From Bacteroidota bacterium (lineage in GTDB: Bacteria; Bacteroidota; Bacteroidia; Bacteroidales; VadinHA17): DNA of 58,427 bases. The position numbers and the translations under genes are program-made. The first letter of the stretch is position 1; the number at the start of each line of letters is the position of its first letter. Under the pieces are notes generated by a model. That model worked only from the letters and a program-made list of their open reading frames with translations. It was not told the DNA's origin and searched no databases. Positions 50,958 to 58,427 of the stretch are shown here, one piece after another. The stretch spans positions 1-58,427 of the forward strand of contig DSCJ01000005.1 in assembly GCA_011049175.1 (NCBI GenBank). Direction: 5' to 3'.

Positions 50958-51518
50958 TTAAAATTTAAAAGCCACACCGATGTTCAGCCAGGCAATGCCG
51001 TATCCCAGCTCGGCCATGGCAGCCAGGTTGTCGCTGAAGTAGTACCGGGCCCCGAGGAACCACGATCCGGCCAGTCCGCCGGAAGCCTCGGAATAATTGT
51101 AGCCCGGAATGGGGGTTCCGTATTCCGAAGCCGATACAATGCTGATACCCAGCAAAATGCCTGTATAGGTATCCAGCTTGTCGATGAAGGGATAATGAAA
51201 ATTTCCCCGGGCACCGAGGATGATGTCGGTGTATTTCCACCCCCAGTCCATGTATTCCCATTTATAGGAAGAGAAGCCCAGGTACGGGCCCACTCCGATG
51301 GATCCTTTGCCTTCAATGAGTTCGTCAAGCATTCCGATCTCGAACGAAGCCGATACCGGGGGTATCTGGCCTGTGTAAAATCCTCCGGTGTAAAGGGTGG
51401 AACCGAGTCCCAGACTGAAATTCAATACTTTGTCGCCTTTGACAAAAGTGGGATCCTGTGCAGAAAGTTGTGCCAGTGCAAAAACAGTAATGACTGTAAG
51501 AAGGAATGATCTTTTCAT
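50958..51518 (-). CDS. Small outer-membrane beta-barrel protein
   Basis: The 186-aa protein has a signal peptide (MKRSFLLTVITVFALAQLSAQ) and strands of an eight-stranded OmpX/OmpW-like barrel: KVLNFSLGLGSTLY, GSIGVGPYLGFSSY, KYTDIILGARGNFHY, YTGILLGISIV, AGSWFLGARYYF, AMAELGYGIAWLNIGVAFKF, ending in Phe, the BAM recognition residue. No specific family is recognised. Likely cotranscribed with the ankyrin gene, 14 bp downstream. Confidence 0.78.
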   Translation of the reverse strand: MKRSFLLTVITVFALAQLSAQDPTFVKGDKVLNFSLGLGSTLYTGGFYTGQIPPVSASFEIGMLDELIEGKGSIGVGPYLGFSSYKWEYMDWGWKYTDIILGARGNFHYPFIDKLDTYTGILLGISIVSASEYGTPIPGYNYSEASGGLAGSWFLGARYYFSDNLAAMAELGYGIAWLNIGVAFKF

Positions 51519-51658
51519 GGTTTTTGAATTATTCGGTTAATAAATTATGGTTAAGTAGTTATGATTTAAATAGATAAGGATCAATAGAATCCTGGTTTTA
51601 TGCGGATTATCCGGTGCTCGGTACCTGCCGTAAAATATTCATTCCGGGCACAGGCGGT

Positions 51659-53098
51659 TTATTTCCTGCCGGGTAAATCGATGTATGGATTTTCCAGGGT
51701 AATGTCCATATTAAAGGAGCCGCCATCCACCGGTTCATCGATCGCCACGTGGTACCCGTTTCCCTCGTTCAGCACTACCTGCCTTGAATCTCCTCCAACC
51801 AGAGGCACTTCATAGGTAAAGTCGGGGCAAATGGTGGTGAGGATAGCCATCTGCTGGAGGTTAAGGGTGAGGGTATAGGTGTAATTCGCGTCGCGTGTTC
51901 CTGATACGTTCACCGTGGTGGTTCCGCTGATCACCCCATAGCATGTTTCCCCTTCCACCGAACCGCTCACGGAAAGGGTGCCGTTTCCCTGCACCTGTGC
52001 TGTGTTTTCGCTGCTCTGTGAAAGGGTGATGGGCACCACTCCGTCTGTACTGACCACCATTTCGCCCCCTTCAATAACCAACTCGGAGGTAATGTTCAAA
52101 TAAGAACTGCAGTTGATCAGCATTTCCTCGAACCGCTGACTCAGACGGTTGTATGCGCTGCTTCCCTCGCATCCCAGGAGCATCATGTTTTGCATCATTT
52201 CGGCAATGGTGTGCGAATAATCCATGTCGCACGGGTCTTCGGGTTTACACTGGTCCAGCACCTCATTCACTCCCTTGCTCATCACGTTTTCGCAGAGGAG
52301 TTCCACTTCTTCCTCAAAGGTATTCTGGCCGGGTTCCAGATTATCGTAATATCCCAGCAGCATGCGCATTTCAAAAAATTTAAGAAAGGCGGCCGTGGTT
52401 TCTTTCCAGTCGTCCCAGATGGCCTTGTGGATGCGTGTATCGCACTCGATGTTTTTCCGGCCCGGGGTGATCCCTTCCCAGGAAATACCCATGGCCGTTA
52501 CCAGCCGGTCGATCTGGGTGTTTATCTGATCCAGGCTCATCCTGCCTTCGGCGAAATCGCCCGAAAATACCGTGGTAGCCGTAACGGTGCCGTTGCCGGC
52601 CGAACAGGAATGATCCCCCAGGGGGAGGAGCCAGTTGTCGGAGCGCACCCGGTACAGGGTCACTTTTTCGATCTCATTTACGGCAGAATGGTATTCCACG
52701 GTGATTTCCACCGGTTTGTAGAGGTTGAGGCCGGCAGGGTAAATCCCGAATACCGGCAGCCTGCGTTCTTCAATGGGCAGGTTGCGGTCGTTTGCTGCAA
52801 CCGACAGCGTTACGTGCATGGTTTCCGTCAGCGCTCCTTCAGGAAAAGTTACGCTAATGTTGTTTCCCAGTTCATCGCTGATCTGCAAACTGCCGCCTTC
52901 GGGCGGGATATCGGCCGAGGCGGACAGGTCATGATCGCCCGGCGGATCGGATTTTTCCGAGCAGCCTTTGATCAGGAATACGGAAAGCAGAATGAAGACC
53001 AGGAAGGCGATGTGCCCGTTTGTCTTACGATAAAACAGCAAACGGGATTGCCGGAAAGCATTCCCGGAGCGTTTTGGCAAATTGTGAGAATGATTCAT
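51659..53098 (-). CDS. Lipoprotein with ZU5-like domain, unknown function
   Basis: ATG 53098 (MNHSHNLPKRSG) is preferred to a TTG at 53149. The signal is preceded by a long polar n-region of about 29 residues, then IAFLVFILLSVFLIKGC with lipobox Cys near residue 46. The mature part has a ZU5-like sandwich (GGSLQISDELGNNISVTFPEGAL, key part ITVxxPxGAL, then PVEITVEYHSAVNEIEKVTLYRV) at 65-190, a Cys-rich helical section (220-340, eight or so Cys probably disulfide-bonded), and a beta domain (345-479). No enzyme motif is seen. It lies between the OMP and OmpA-family genes on the same strand. Confidence 0.7.
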   Translation of the reverse strand: MNHSHNLPKRSGNAFRQSRLLFYRKTNGHIAFLVFILLSVFLIKGCSEKSDPPGDHDLSASADIPPEGGSLQISDELGNNISVTFPEGALTETMHVTLSVAANDRNLPIEERRLPVFGIYPAGLNLYKPVEITVEYHSAVNEIEKVTLYRVRSDNWLLPLGDHSCSAGNGTVTATTVFSGDFAEGRMSLDQINTQIDRLVTAMGISWEGITPGRKNIECDTRIHKAIWDDWKETTAAFLKFFEMRMLLGYYDNLEPGQNTFEEEVELLCENVMSKGVNEVLDQCKPEDPCDMDYSHTIAEMMQNMMLLGCEGSSAYNRLSQRFEEMLINCSSYLNITSELVIEGGEMVVSTDGVVPITLSQSSENTAQVQGNGTLSVSGSVEGETCYGVISGTTTVNVSGTRDANYTYTLTLNLQQMAILTTICPDFTYEVPLVGGDSRQVVLNEGNGYHVAIDEPVDGGSFNMDITLENPYIDLPGRK

Positions 53099-53155
53099 GG
53101 GAATAGAAATGAGTGTTAATAAGATGAGCCGGATTGGGATTGACTGCAACCCGGT

Positions 53156-54421
53156 TTAATTGGTTTTTACAAACTCCACCCGGCGGTTACTGGCTTTTCC
53201 TTCAGGAGTATCGTTCGGTGCTACGGGTTTGCTTTCTCCGAATCCTTTGCTGGTCAGCCGGTTGGGATCGATGCCCATGGAAACAAGCCGGTTCATCACT
53301 GTTTTGGCCCGTTCTTCCGACAGTTTCTGGTTCGTGTCAAAATCGCCGTCGCTGTCGGTGTGTCCTTCAATGCTTACATTTATTTCCGGGTGTTCTTTCA
53401 GCATGGTACAGATTTCATTCATCACGCCCATGGATTCCGGTCGCAGGCTGGCCTTGCCGGTATCAAAACGTATCCCGTTAGTAACAATTTTGCCGTTCTG
53501 CAGAAAACGGTCGTAATACTTAACTCCGCCTTCTGCTATACGTATGTTTTTTACAAAATAGGGGTTGTCATTGCTGGCATGATAGGTATACAGGGTAAGG
53601 CCTGTTGGATCGAATTCCAGATGCGGTATGTTGATAAGCCGGGTTTCATCCATGTAGGCTTTCAGTTTGCCGGAGGTATAAGCGATTGAAACATGAAACC
53701 ACCTTGCCTTATTTGTCAGGCTTTCATCAGGATGTTGGCTTCTTGCCTGACCGAACTGGTACTGTTTTTCCTCAACTCTTAGATATGACCATCCGGTAGA
53801 GCTGGGGTCTTTCTGGTTTTTCCTGTCGTACAGGTATATCTCAAACCATCCTTTTGCCGCGTGATACAGATCCAACTCTATGGTAAATACATCGGGCAGG
53901 TAATCCCGTTCCGGGTTTTTGACATAGGGAATGATTGAAGGGGCGCCATCCCTGAACATAATGACATTTTCCCCTCCGAAAACGGCCACTTCCGTGTTTC
54001 CCCGAACCAGGTCCCATCGCGAGGGGAACTCTCCGTTCTCTTCCCCGGTCAGGTTATCTTCGAAGATGATATGATCGCCCGGTACGAAATCGTATTTGCT
54101 CCAGCTAAGGGTGAGGGCCTCTTCCGGACTTTCCTGGCCAGCCGGACCGGTGGCAGGAGATTTTCCGGCTGCTTCCTCTTTTGTGGCATCTGATCCTGTT
54201 TTCTCTTCCGTTTCTTCTTCTTCTCCTTCCACGGCGGCTTTGACGCCTTTTTCCAGTTCGTCGAAGCCTTTCTTCACCGCTTTGTTGGTTTTTTCGTTGG
54301 CACGGCGGTTGGCTTCTTTGTTGATCTTTTTCTTCAGGTTGATTTTCACCTGTGCTGATCCGTCTGTCGTTGCCAGGGTGAACAGAAGGATCAGGATTCC
54401 GTAAAAAACTGAATTTTTCAT
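53156..54421 (-). CDS. OmpA-family protein with charged coiled region and jelly-roll domain
   Basis: ATG 54421 (MKNSVFYGILILLFTLATTDGSAQ) gives a signal peptide; a longer frame upstream is not convincing. The 421-aa protein has a Lys/Glu-rich helix (25-100: KKINKEANRRANEKTNKAVK, then an acidic EGEEEETEEKTG), a LamG/concanavalin-like sandwich (115-305: HIIFEDNLTGEENGEFPSRW, FTIELDLY, AYMDETRLINIPH) and a C-terminal OmpA domain (310-421: GIRFDTGKASL, SIEGHTDSDG, LSEERAKTVMN, KGFGESKPV, NRRVEFVKTN) with the Asp and Arg that bind diaminopimelate. It would tie the outer membrane or an extracytoplasmic ligand to peptidoglycan. Confidence 0.9.
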   Translation of the reverse strand: MKNSVFYGILILLFTLATTDGSAQVKINLKKKINKEANRRANEKTNKAVKKGFDELEKGVKAAVEGEEEETEEKTGSDATKEEAAGKSPATGPAGQESPEEALTLSWSKYDFVPGDHIIFEDNLTGEENGEFPSRWDLVRGNTEVAVFGGENVIMFRDGAPSIIPYVKNPERDYLPDVFTIELDLYHAAKGWFEIYLYDRKNQKDPSSTGWSYLRVEEKQYQFGQARSQHPDESLTNKARWFHVSIAYTSGKLKAYMDETRLINIPHLEFDPTGLTLYTYHASNDNPYFVKNIRIAEGGVKYYDRFLQNGKIVTNGIRFDTGKASLRPESMGVMNEICTMLKEHPEINVSIEGHTDSDGDFDTNQKLSEERAKTVMNRLVSMGIDPNRLTSKGFGESKPVAPNDTPEGKASNRRVEFVKTN

Positions 54422-54565
54422 GATGGAACAGGTTTTAATTCCGGCAATAAGATACAACCGGAATGGTTGCCGGTAAAGGACCAATGAGCGGGCAGGGGGT
54501 ATGAATGAGAATTTGCCTGAAAAGAATGAGAATCGGAATCGATGCGTTCCGGGAAGGGAGGATCG

Positions 54566-55342
54566 TTACCGGTACAGGAACCGTTTGATTTCCTCCAGCA
54601 CTTTTTTCCGAAGGCTCTGTGAAACGGGAACGGAAGTGCCGTCTTTCAGCACCAGGTATCCACCGTCTCTTTTCACGAATTTATCCACATAAGCCAGGTT
54701 GACCAGGTGAGACTGGTGCACGCGGACCATGCCCGATCCCGAAAGGAGCTCGTCGTATTCCTTGATGGTTTTCGAAACCATGATGCGTTTTCCGCTGCTG
54801 AGCCGGAAGGTGGTGTAGTTGCTGTCGGCCTCGGCCCGTATGATGTTTTTTACCTCCACCACATGCAGGTCATCGGCCGTGGGCAGGATGATACGTTTCA
54901 GTTCCTTGCGGCTGTTCAGGTTTTCGGCAAGGGTTTCCAGCTTTAGTTTTTCTGTCCGGCCATCGATCACCCGGAGGGCTTTTTCCACTGCCTGCCGGAA
55001 CTCATCAGGATCGACGGGTTTCAGGATATAATCCACCGCGCTCACCTTGATGGCTGCCAGGGCGTATTCCTGGTGCCCGGTAATAAAGATCACCCGCAGA
55101 TCGTCGCCGGGCATCTGTTTCAGCAGGTCGAAGCCGGTTCCGTCGGGAAGCTCCACATCCAGGAACAGCAGTCCGGGCCTGTGCTTTTCCACGGCCCGGC
55201 GGGCTTCCTCCACACTGCCTGCGGTGGCGGCGACGGTGATTTCCGGGAAGTCCTTTTCGAGAAACCGGGCAATGGTTTTTCGTACAGCGGCTTCGTCATC
55301 AACAATCACCACATGCATACCGGGATGGTTCAAAGGTTCCAT
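54566..55342 (-). CDS. LytTR response regulator
   Basis: The 258-aa protein has a receiver domain (9-130: VVIVDDEAAVR with D15, D16; phosphoacceptor D62 in LLFLDVELPDG; FITGHQEYA; K in YILKPVD) and a C-terminal LytTR DNA-binding domain (155-255: IRAEADSNYTTFRLSSGKR, SKTIKEYDELL, RVHQSHLVNLAYV, LKDGTSVPVSQSLRKK). It is expected to be phosphorylated by the LytS-type kinase, whose stop is 3 bp before this start. Targets are unknown; the same-strand OmpA-family gene lies 144 bp downstream. Confidence 0.95.
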   Translation of the reverse strand: MEPLNHPGMHVVIVDDEAAVRKTIARFLEKDFPEITVAATAGSVEEARRAVEKHRPGLLFLDVELPDGTGFDLLKQMPGDDLRVIFITGHQEYALAAIKVSAVDYILKPVDPDEFRQAVEKALRVIDGRTEKLKLETLAENLNSRKELKRIILPTADDLHVVEVKNIIRAEADSNYTTFRLSSGKRIMVSKTIKEYDELLSGSGMVRVHQSHLVNLAYVDKFVKRDGGYLVLKDGTSVPVSQSLRKKVLEEIKRFLYR

Positions 55343-55345
55343 GGC

Positions 55346-57493
55346 TCAGGAGAATATTTTTCTGTAAGGCAGCTTCATCACCACCCGGGTGCCGGCTGCC
55401 CGGTCGTTTTCGTACAGGTCGATAATGCGGAAACCGATCTGCCTTTTTCGCAGGGTTTTCCGGTAGTATTCCAGCCGTTTCCTCGTCAGCCGGGTGGAGA
55501 CCGGTTCTTTTCCGATATTTCCCTGCCGGTTTTCCCCGGCCGCTTTTCTGCCCACCCCGTTGTCTTCCACTTCCAGCACCATGAACCCGTTTTTCAGGCG
55601 GTAGGAGATGTTCAACCGGCCTTTTCCCTGCAGGGACCGCAAACCGTGCTCGATGGCATTCTCCACGCAGGGTTGGGCCAGCATGGGGGGCACACAGTAA
55701 TTAACGGGGTCGATGGTTTCCTCCACCTGCAGGGTATAATCGAATCCCGGGTCGAAGCGCATTTCCTGCACTTCCAGGTACAGGCGCAGGGTTTCGATCT
55801 CTTTTTCCAGGGGAATGTACTCTTCCATGGTGTTTTCCAGGATGTTCCGCATCAGCCGTGCTATCCGGGCAAGAAAAACCTGGGCTTCGGCCGGCCTGCC
55901 TTCCAGGATCATTTCCTGCACGGCGCAGAGCGAATTGAAAATGAAGTGCGGATTCATCTGGGCCCTGAGCAGCCGCTGCTCCAGATCGACCTTTTCGTAC
56001 CGGGCTTTGATCCGGCTGTGCCGGAAATACAGCAGGGATATAACCCCCAGCAAAATTATCAGGATAATGAGACCTTTGAGGTACATGCCCTGCTGCCGGA
56101 TGCGGTTCTCGCTGGCCGTTCGTTCCTGCATCCTGGCATATTCGGCAGCTTCTTCCTTTCGCCGGTATTCATACTCTATTTCCATCCGGTTGATCCGGTT
56201 CAACAGTTCGTTGCTGCTGATGCTGTCGTTAATCTGGTTGTATTCCTTCAGATACCCGTAGGCCAGGTCTTTCCTGCCGGTGAGGCTGTACAGGTCGCTT
56301 AACAGGATGGCCGCCTGTGCCCGCAGCAGGGGTTTGTTCTGATCCCCGGCCAGCAGGTATGCTTCCCGCACATGTCCCAGGGCGGCCCGGTAATCTTTCT
56401 TTGCCCGGTGTACCTGTGAGAGCACCAGCAGGTAATCGGGCAGGGAAGGGTCGTTGATCTCCCGGGCCATGGTCACGGCCCGGGTAATGCACCGGTTGGC
56501 GGAGTCTATGCGGGTCATCAGCAGCAGGGTGTTGGCCAGATTGTAGTATGCGTTGGCTATACCCGAGCGGTAGTTCATCCTTTCATTCAGCAGCAGGCTT
56601 TCCTGCAGGCACACCAGCGAACTGTCGTACTGTTTCCGCTCGTTATGGATCAGGGCCATGTTGTTCAGGGTTTTGCTTTTTTCCCAAAGGTCGTTTGTTT
56701 TTCCGGTGATGGCCAGTTTTTTCCGGTAGTAATCCAGGGCCATGCCGAATTCTTTCTGGTAATAGAACATCAGCCCGATGGATCCGTAGGCAATGGACAG
56801 GCCGGTGGAATCTCCCTTCTGTTCCCACAGCTCCAGCGCCTCGAAATAGGAATCGATGGCATGGTTGAACAGGGCCATGTCTTTGTAAATATTGCCCAGG
56901 TTGTTCAGGGCATCGGCCAGCAACAGGGTATCGGGGATCGACCGGGCCGTTTCAATGGCTTCCTGTGCCAGTTCACGGGCTCTCTGCAGGTTGCCTTTCT
57001 GTTTGGTAAGGTAGGTGAGGGTACTGATGGCATTCACCATGCCCCGTTTGTCGCCCGCCCGGGTGAAATAGTCCAGGCTGCATTGGCTGTACACTTCCGA
57101 ACTGTCGGGGTCGCCCCGGATGTTGTGTACGTACGAAAGGGCATAACAGGCTCTTCCCATGCCCGTTAAGTCGCCTGTTTGTGTGTAAAACTTCAGGGCC
57201 CGGTGGTTGTAATGAAAGGCGCTGTCGCCCGAACGGAATCTGGCCAGGTAAGCCATGCCCAGGGCCAGGGAGGCATCGGCCATGCCCCGGGTATAGCCTT
57301 CTTCTTCCGAAACCGACAGGGCCCGCCAGGCGGTTAGAATGGCCAGGTCGGGATCCTTGCGGGATATACTGTATGCTTCGCGGGTTTGCCGGTTGATGAG
57401 TGTGGTATCGGCCTGCGGGGGTGTGTTTTTCCCCCTCAGGCCTGCCGGCAGAAGGAACAGAAACAGGACAAGGGTTCTGGCAGACCTGGACAT
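55346..57493 (-). CDS. TPR-containing LytS-type sensor histidine kinase
   Basis: The 715-aa protein has a signal peptide (MSRSARTLVLFLFLLPAGLRG), a periplasmic array of about eight tetratricopeptide repeats (30-440: for example DALNNLGNIYKDMALFNHAI, IANAYYNLANTLLLMTRIDS), a membrane helix (GLIILIILLGVISLLYF, near 476-492), a coiled linker, and a His_kinase domain (PF06580) with phosphoacceptor H516 in MNPHFIFNSLCAVQ, then the ATP-binding HATPase with VPPMLAQPCVENAIEHGL and EVEDNGVG. The ligand of the TPR domain is unknown. It forms a two-component pair with the LytTR regulator 3 bp downstream. Confidence 0.95.
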   Translation of the reverse strand: MSRSARTLVLFLFLLPAGLRGKNTPPQADTTLINRQTREAYSISRKDPDLAILTAWRALSVSEEEGYTRGMADASLALGMAYLARFRSGDSAFHYNHRALKFYTQTGDLTGMGRACYALSYVHNIRGDPDSSEVYSQCSLDYFTRAGDKRGMVNAISTLTYLTKQKGNLQRARELAQEAIETARSIPDTLLLADALNNLGNIYKDMALFNHAIDSYFEALELWEQKGDSTGLSIAYGSIGLMFYYQKEFGMALDYYRKKLAITGKTNDLWEKSKTLNNMALIHNERKQYDSSLVCLQESLLLNERMNYRSGIANAYYNLANTLLLMTRIDSANRCITRAVTMAREINDPSLPDYLLVLSQVHRAKKDYRAALGHVREAYLLAGDQNKPLLRAQAAILLSDLYSLTGRKDLAYGYLKEYNQINDSISSNELLNRINRMEIEYEYRRKEEAAEYARMQERTASENRIRQQGMYLKGLIILIILLGVISLLYFRHSRIKARYEKVDLEQRLLRAQMNPHFIFNSLCAVQEMILEGRPAEAQVFLARIARLMRNILENTMEEYIPLEKEIETLRLYLEVQEMRFDPGFDYTLQVEETIDPVNYCVPPMLAQPCVENAIEHGLRSLQGKGRLNISYRLKNGFMVLEVEDNGVGRKAAGENRQGNIGKEPVSTRLTRKRLEYYRKTLRKRQIGFRIIDLYENDRAAGTRVVMKLPYRKIFS

Positions 57494-57784
57494 GGACGGG
57501 GGATCAGGAAGTTTTCAAAAATCAGGTACAAGGTAATAAAAATTGTTTAGAGGTTAAAGGGTTCAGGGGTAGAGAGTTTATGGGGGACTATGTGGGTTGA
57601 TCAGGGAATCGGGAAATTGAATGATTGTGTGACGGGGAAAAGGTGTATTTACGGTAAATGGCATTTTATGAAATACAACGGGTTTGTTCTGAAAAGCGGG
57701 TTATTTCCTTTTTCGGGTGCAACATTTTGAAGAGGGTTAAGTTACGGTTTTTCCTGTTTTTTTTGAATATTCATCCCGTCGACT
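57494..57784. other. Intergenic region upstream of the kinase
   Basis: It must hold the kinase promoter on the minus strand; only an imperfect TACCTTG box near 57530 was seen. Otherwise AT-rich to neutral DNA without a recognisable gene, leading into hairpin repeat copy C. Confidence 0.5.
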
Positions 57785-58018
57785 ACTGTTTCGCTCCGTT
57801 CCCGAAAGGGAGCGACATGCTTTTTTGGGGGCAAAAAGGCATGCAAAAAATCCTTCGGCTGCTGATGCTTTTATGGAAAAACTACGGCGGGGGAAAGCCT
57901 GCCGCGATCCAAACTCGCCCTGACAGCGTTCCGCTCGTCAGCGGCTCAGACAGGATCGCTGCACAGGCCATAGCGCCTTTTCCCCCGCCTTGTTTTTCTC
58001 ATTAAACCCTCAGAGGCC
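57785..58018 (+). repeat. Dispersed hairpin repeat, full copy C
   Basis: It matches copies A and B at about 34 kb distance. Hairpin 1 is CGCTCC.../...GGAGCG (57792-57814). Hairpin 2 has CTTTTTT/AAAAAG-type arms (57819-57839). The long stem runs from CTGATGC near 57861 to CCCTCAG at 58013, with GGCGGGGGAA at 57886-57895 and TTCCCCCGCC at 57980-57989. The inner stem differs from copy A on both sides (CTGACAGCG against CGTCAG). Confidence 0.9.
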
Positions 58019-58276
58019 TGTTCTTGTGAGGGAGTGATGGTGTGATGGAGAGGGGGAGTGGATTGATTATGATGGTCTTGCGTTTTTACTGCATTTCCTT
58101 TTCTTTTTATCTTAAACGCAATATTATTTTTTGATTCATTGCCTTTGAAGAAACGGAAAGTCTCAGCGCACTATGCGGATTCTTCGCGGTCTCTGCGTGA
58201 AACAGATAAATTATTTCCCGAAGATTCCCGTAGGGACGGCAGTATTTATTTTTGGCCGGATGAACCGTTTACCCGA
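58019..58276. other. Intergenic spacer between repeats
   Basis: It contains a low-complexity GTGATGGTGTGATGGAGAGG tract at 58033-58055 and a stretch near 58160-58215 resembling the RNA-like phrase seen near 44340 (CTCTGCGTGAAACAGAT). No gene seen. Confidence 0.45.
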
Positions 58277-58337
58277 CCCCGCAGGCCGGTTTCGTTCGCC
58301 GCCCTGTGGCGAACGACCTTCTTTTTTCAGGGATGAA
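58277..58337 (+). repeat. Partial hairpin repeat D (first modules)
   Basis: It holds CCGCAGGCCGGTTTCGTTCG, the small hairpin GTTCGCC/GGCGAAC (58294-58314), then GACCTTCTTTTTTCAGGGATG, which breaks off where copy A continues with its second arm and long stem. Same orientation as copies A-C. Confidence 0.75.
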
Positions 58338-58427
58338 ACCCTCACCATTAAGAGAATTTAAAATATGAGGTACAAAGACAAAAGGACATGAATAAAAGGA
58401 ACAGCCATCTAACTTTGTATTTTCAAA

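Noticed and set aside
55073-56302. Plus-strand frame of 409 codons opposite the LytTR/kinase pair
   Set aside because: It spans two well-supported genes on the other strand and shows no domain.
57658-58005. Open frames across the hairpin repeats (for example 115 aa at 57658, 108-110 aa at 23052 and 23224)
   Set aside because: The frames differ in start, length and phase between copies while the DNA stem structure is kept, so they are by-products of the repeat and not genes.

Overview
The window reads as a chromosomal segment of a Bacteroidota bacterium, most likely from the Bacteroidales/Marinilabiliales side. The evidence is a type IX secretion C-terminal sorting domain, many SPII lipoproteins, Bacteroidota-type promoters (TAnnTTTG boxes, once with an ideally spaced TTTG), few Shine-Dalgarno sequences, an O/P-type porin, LytS/LytTR signalling and a Bacteroid-trp type leader upstream of a full trp operon. 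No rRNA, tRNA, CRISPR array, prophage or intact transposase was seen.

Layout. 1-3.3 kb: AT-rich remains of a defence island, with a truncated possible DUF3800 protein, two fossil C-termini of a restriction-modification-type enzyme, and an intact AAA_13/RloC-PrrC-like ATPase. 3.3-16.5 kb: carbohydrate and stress genes. These are a GH2 glycosidase, a GH51 arabinofuranosidase, a lipoprotein phosphoesterase coupled to a small outer-membrane protein, DoxX, a shell-less EncFtn ferritin, a GH43-like lipoprotein broken by one in-frame TAG, a HAD-trehalose-phosphatase fusion, a PRC-barrel protein, dodecin and a GH65 enzyme. 16.6-26.1 kb: PolX, DUF72, an MgtC-like protein, a beta-helix lipoprotein, an AraC regulator, a 1.35-kb gene-free stretch with two copies of a large hairpin repeat, and a multidomain GH43.

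26.3-32.8 kb: trpEGDCFBA on the minus strand. Four junctions overlap, three of them as ATGA. The operon is preceded by a leader peptide with three consecutive Trp codons, an antiterminator and a terminator, that is, a complete ribosome-mediated attenuator. 32.9-37.0 kb: an OmpA fossil, a porin, CorA and a dicarboxylate/amino-acid symporter. 37.1-44.2 kb: a TetR-TolC-adaptor-RND efflux operon with a clear promoter and a 35-bp operator dyad, followed by a DUF1571 protein with an internal LysM. 44.2-45.3 kb: a very AT-rich spacer carrying four TTAC-N4-GTAA sites in front of an XRE repressor. 45.8-47.5 kb: pyrK-pyrD (class 1B dihydroorotate dehydrogenase). 47.8-57.5 kb: envelope and signalling genes on the minus strand (a T9SS-secreted repeat protein, an ankyrin protein, an outer-membrane protein, a ZU5-like lipoprotein, an OmpA-family protein, a LytTR regulator and a TPR-LytS kinase). 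The right end carries a third full copy and a partial copy of the hairpin repeat.

The points most worth a second look are: the dispersed hairpin repeat (three long copies that can fold into stems of about 150 nt, plus two partial copies); the trp attenuator; the TTAC-N4-GTAA array overlapping the promoter of the XRE gene; the HAD-TPP plus GH65 pair, which resembles a split mycobacterial OtsB1; the EncFtn gene without an encapsulin; and the AAA_13 ATPase with a candidate anticodon-nuclease triad.
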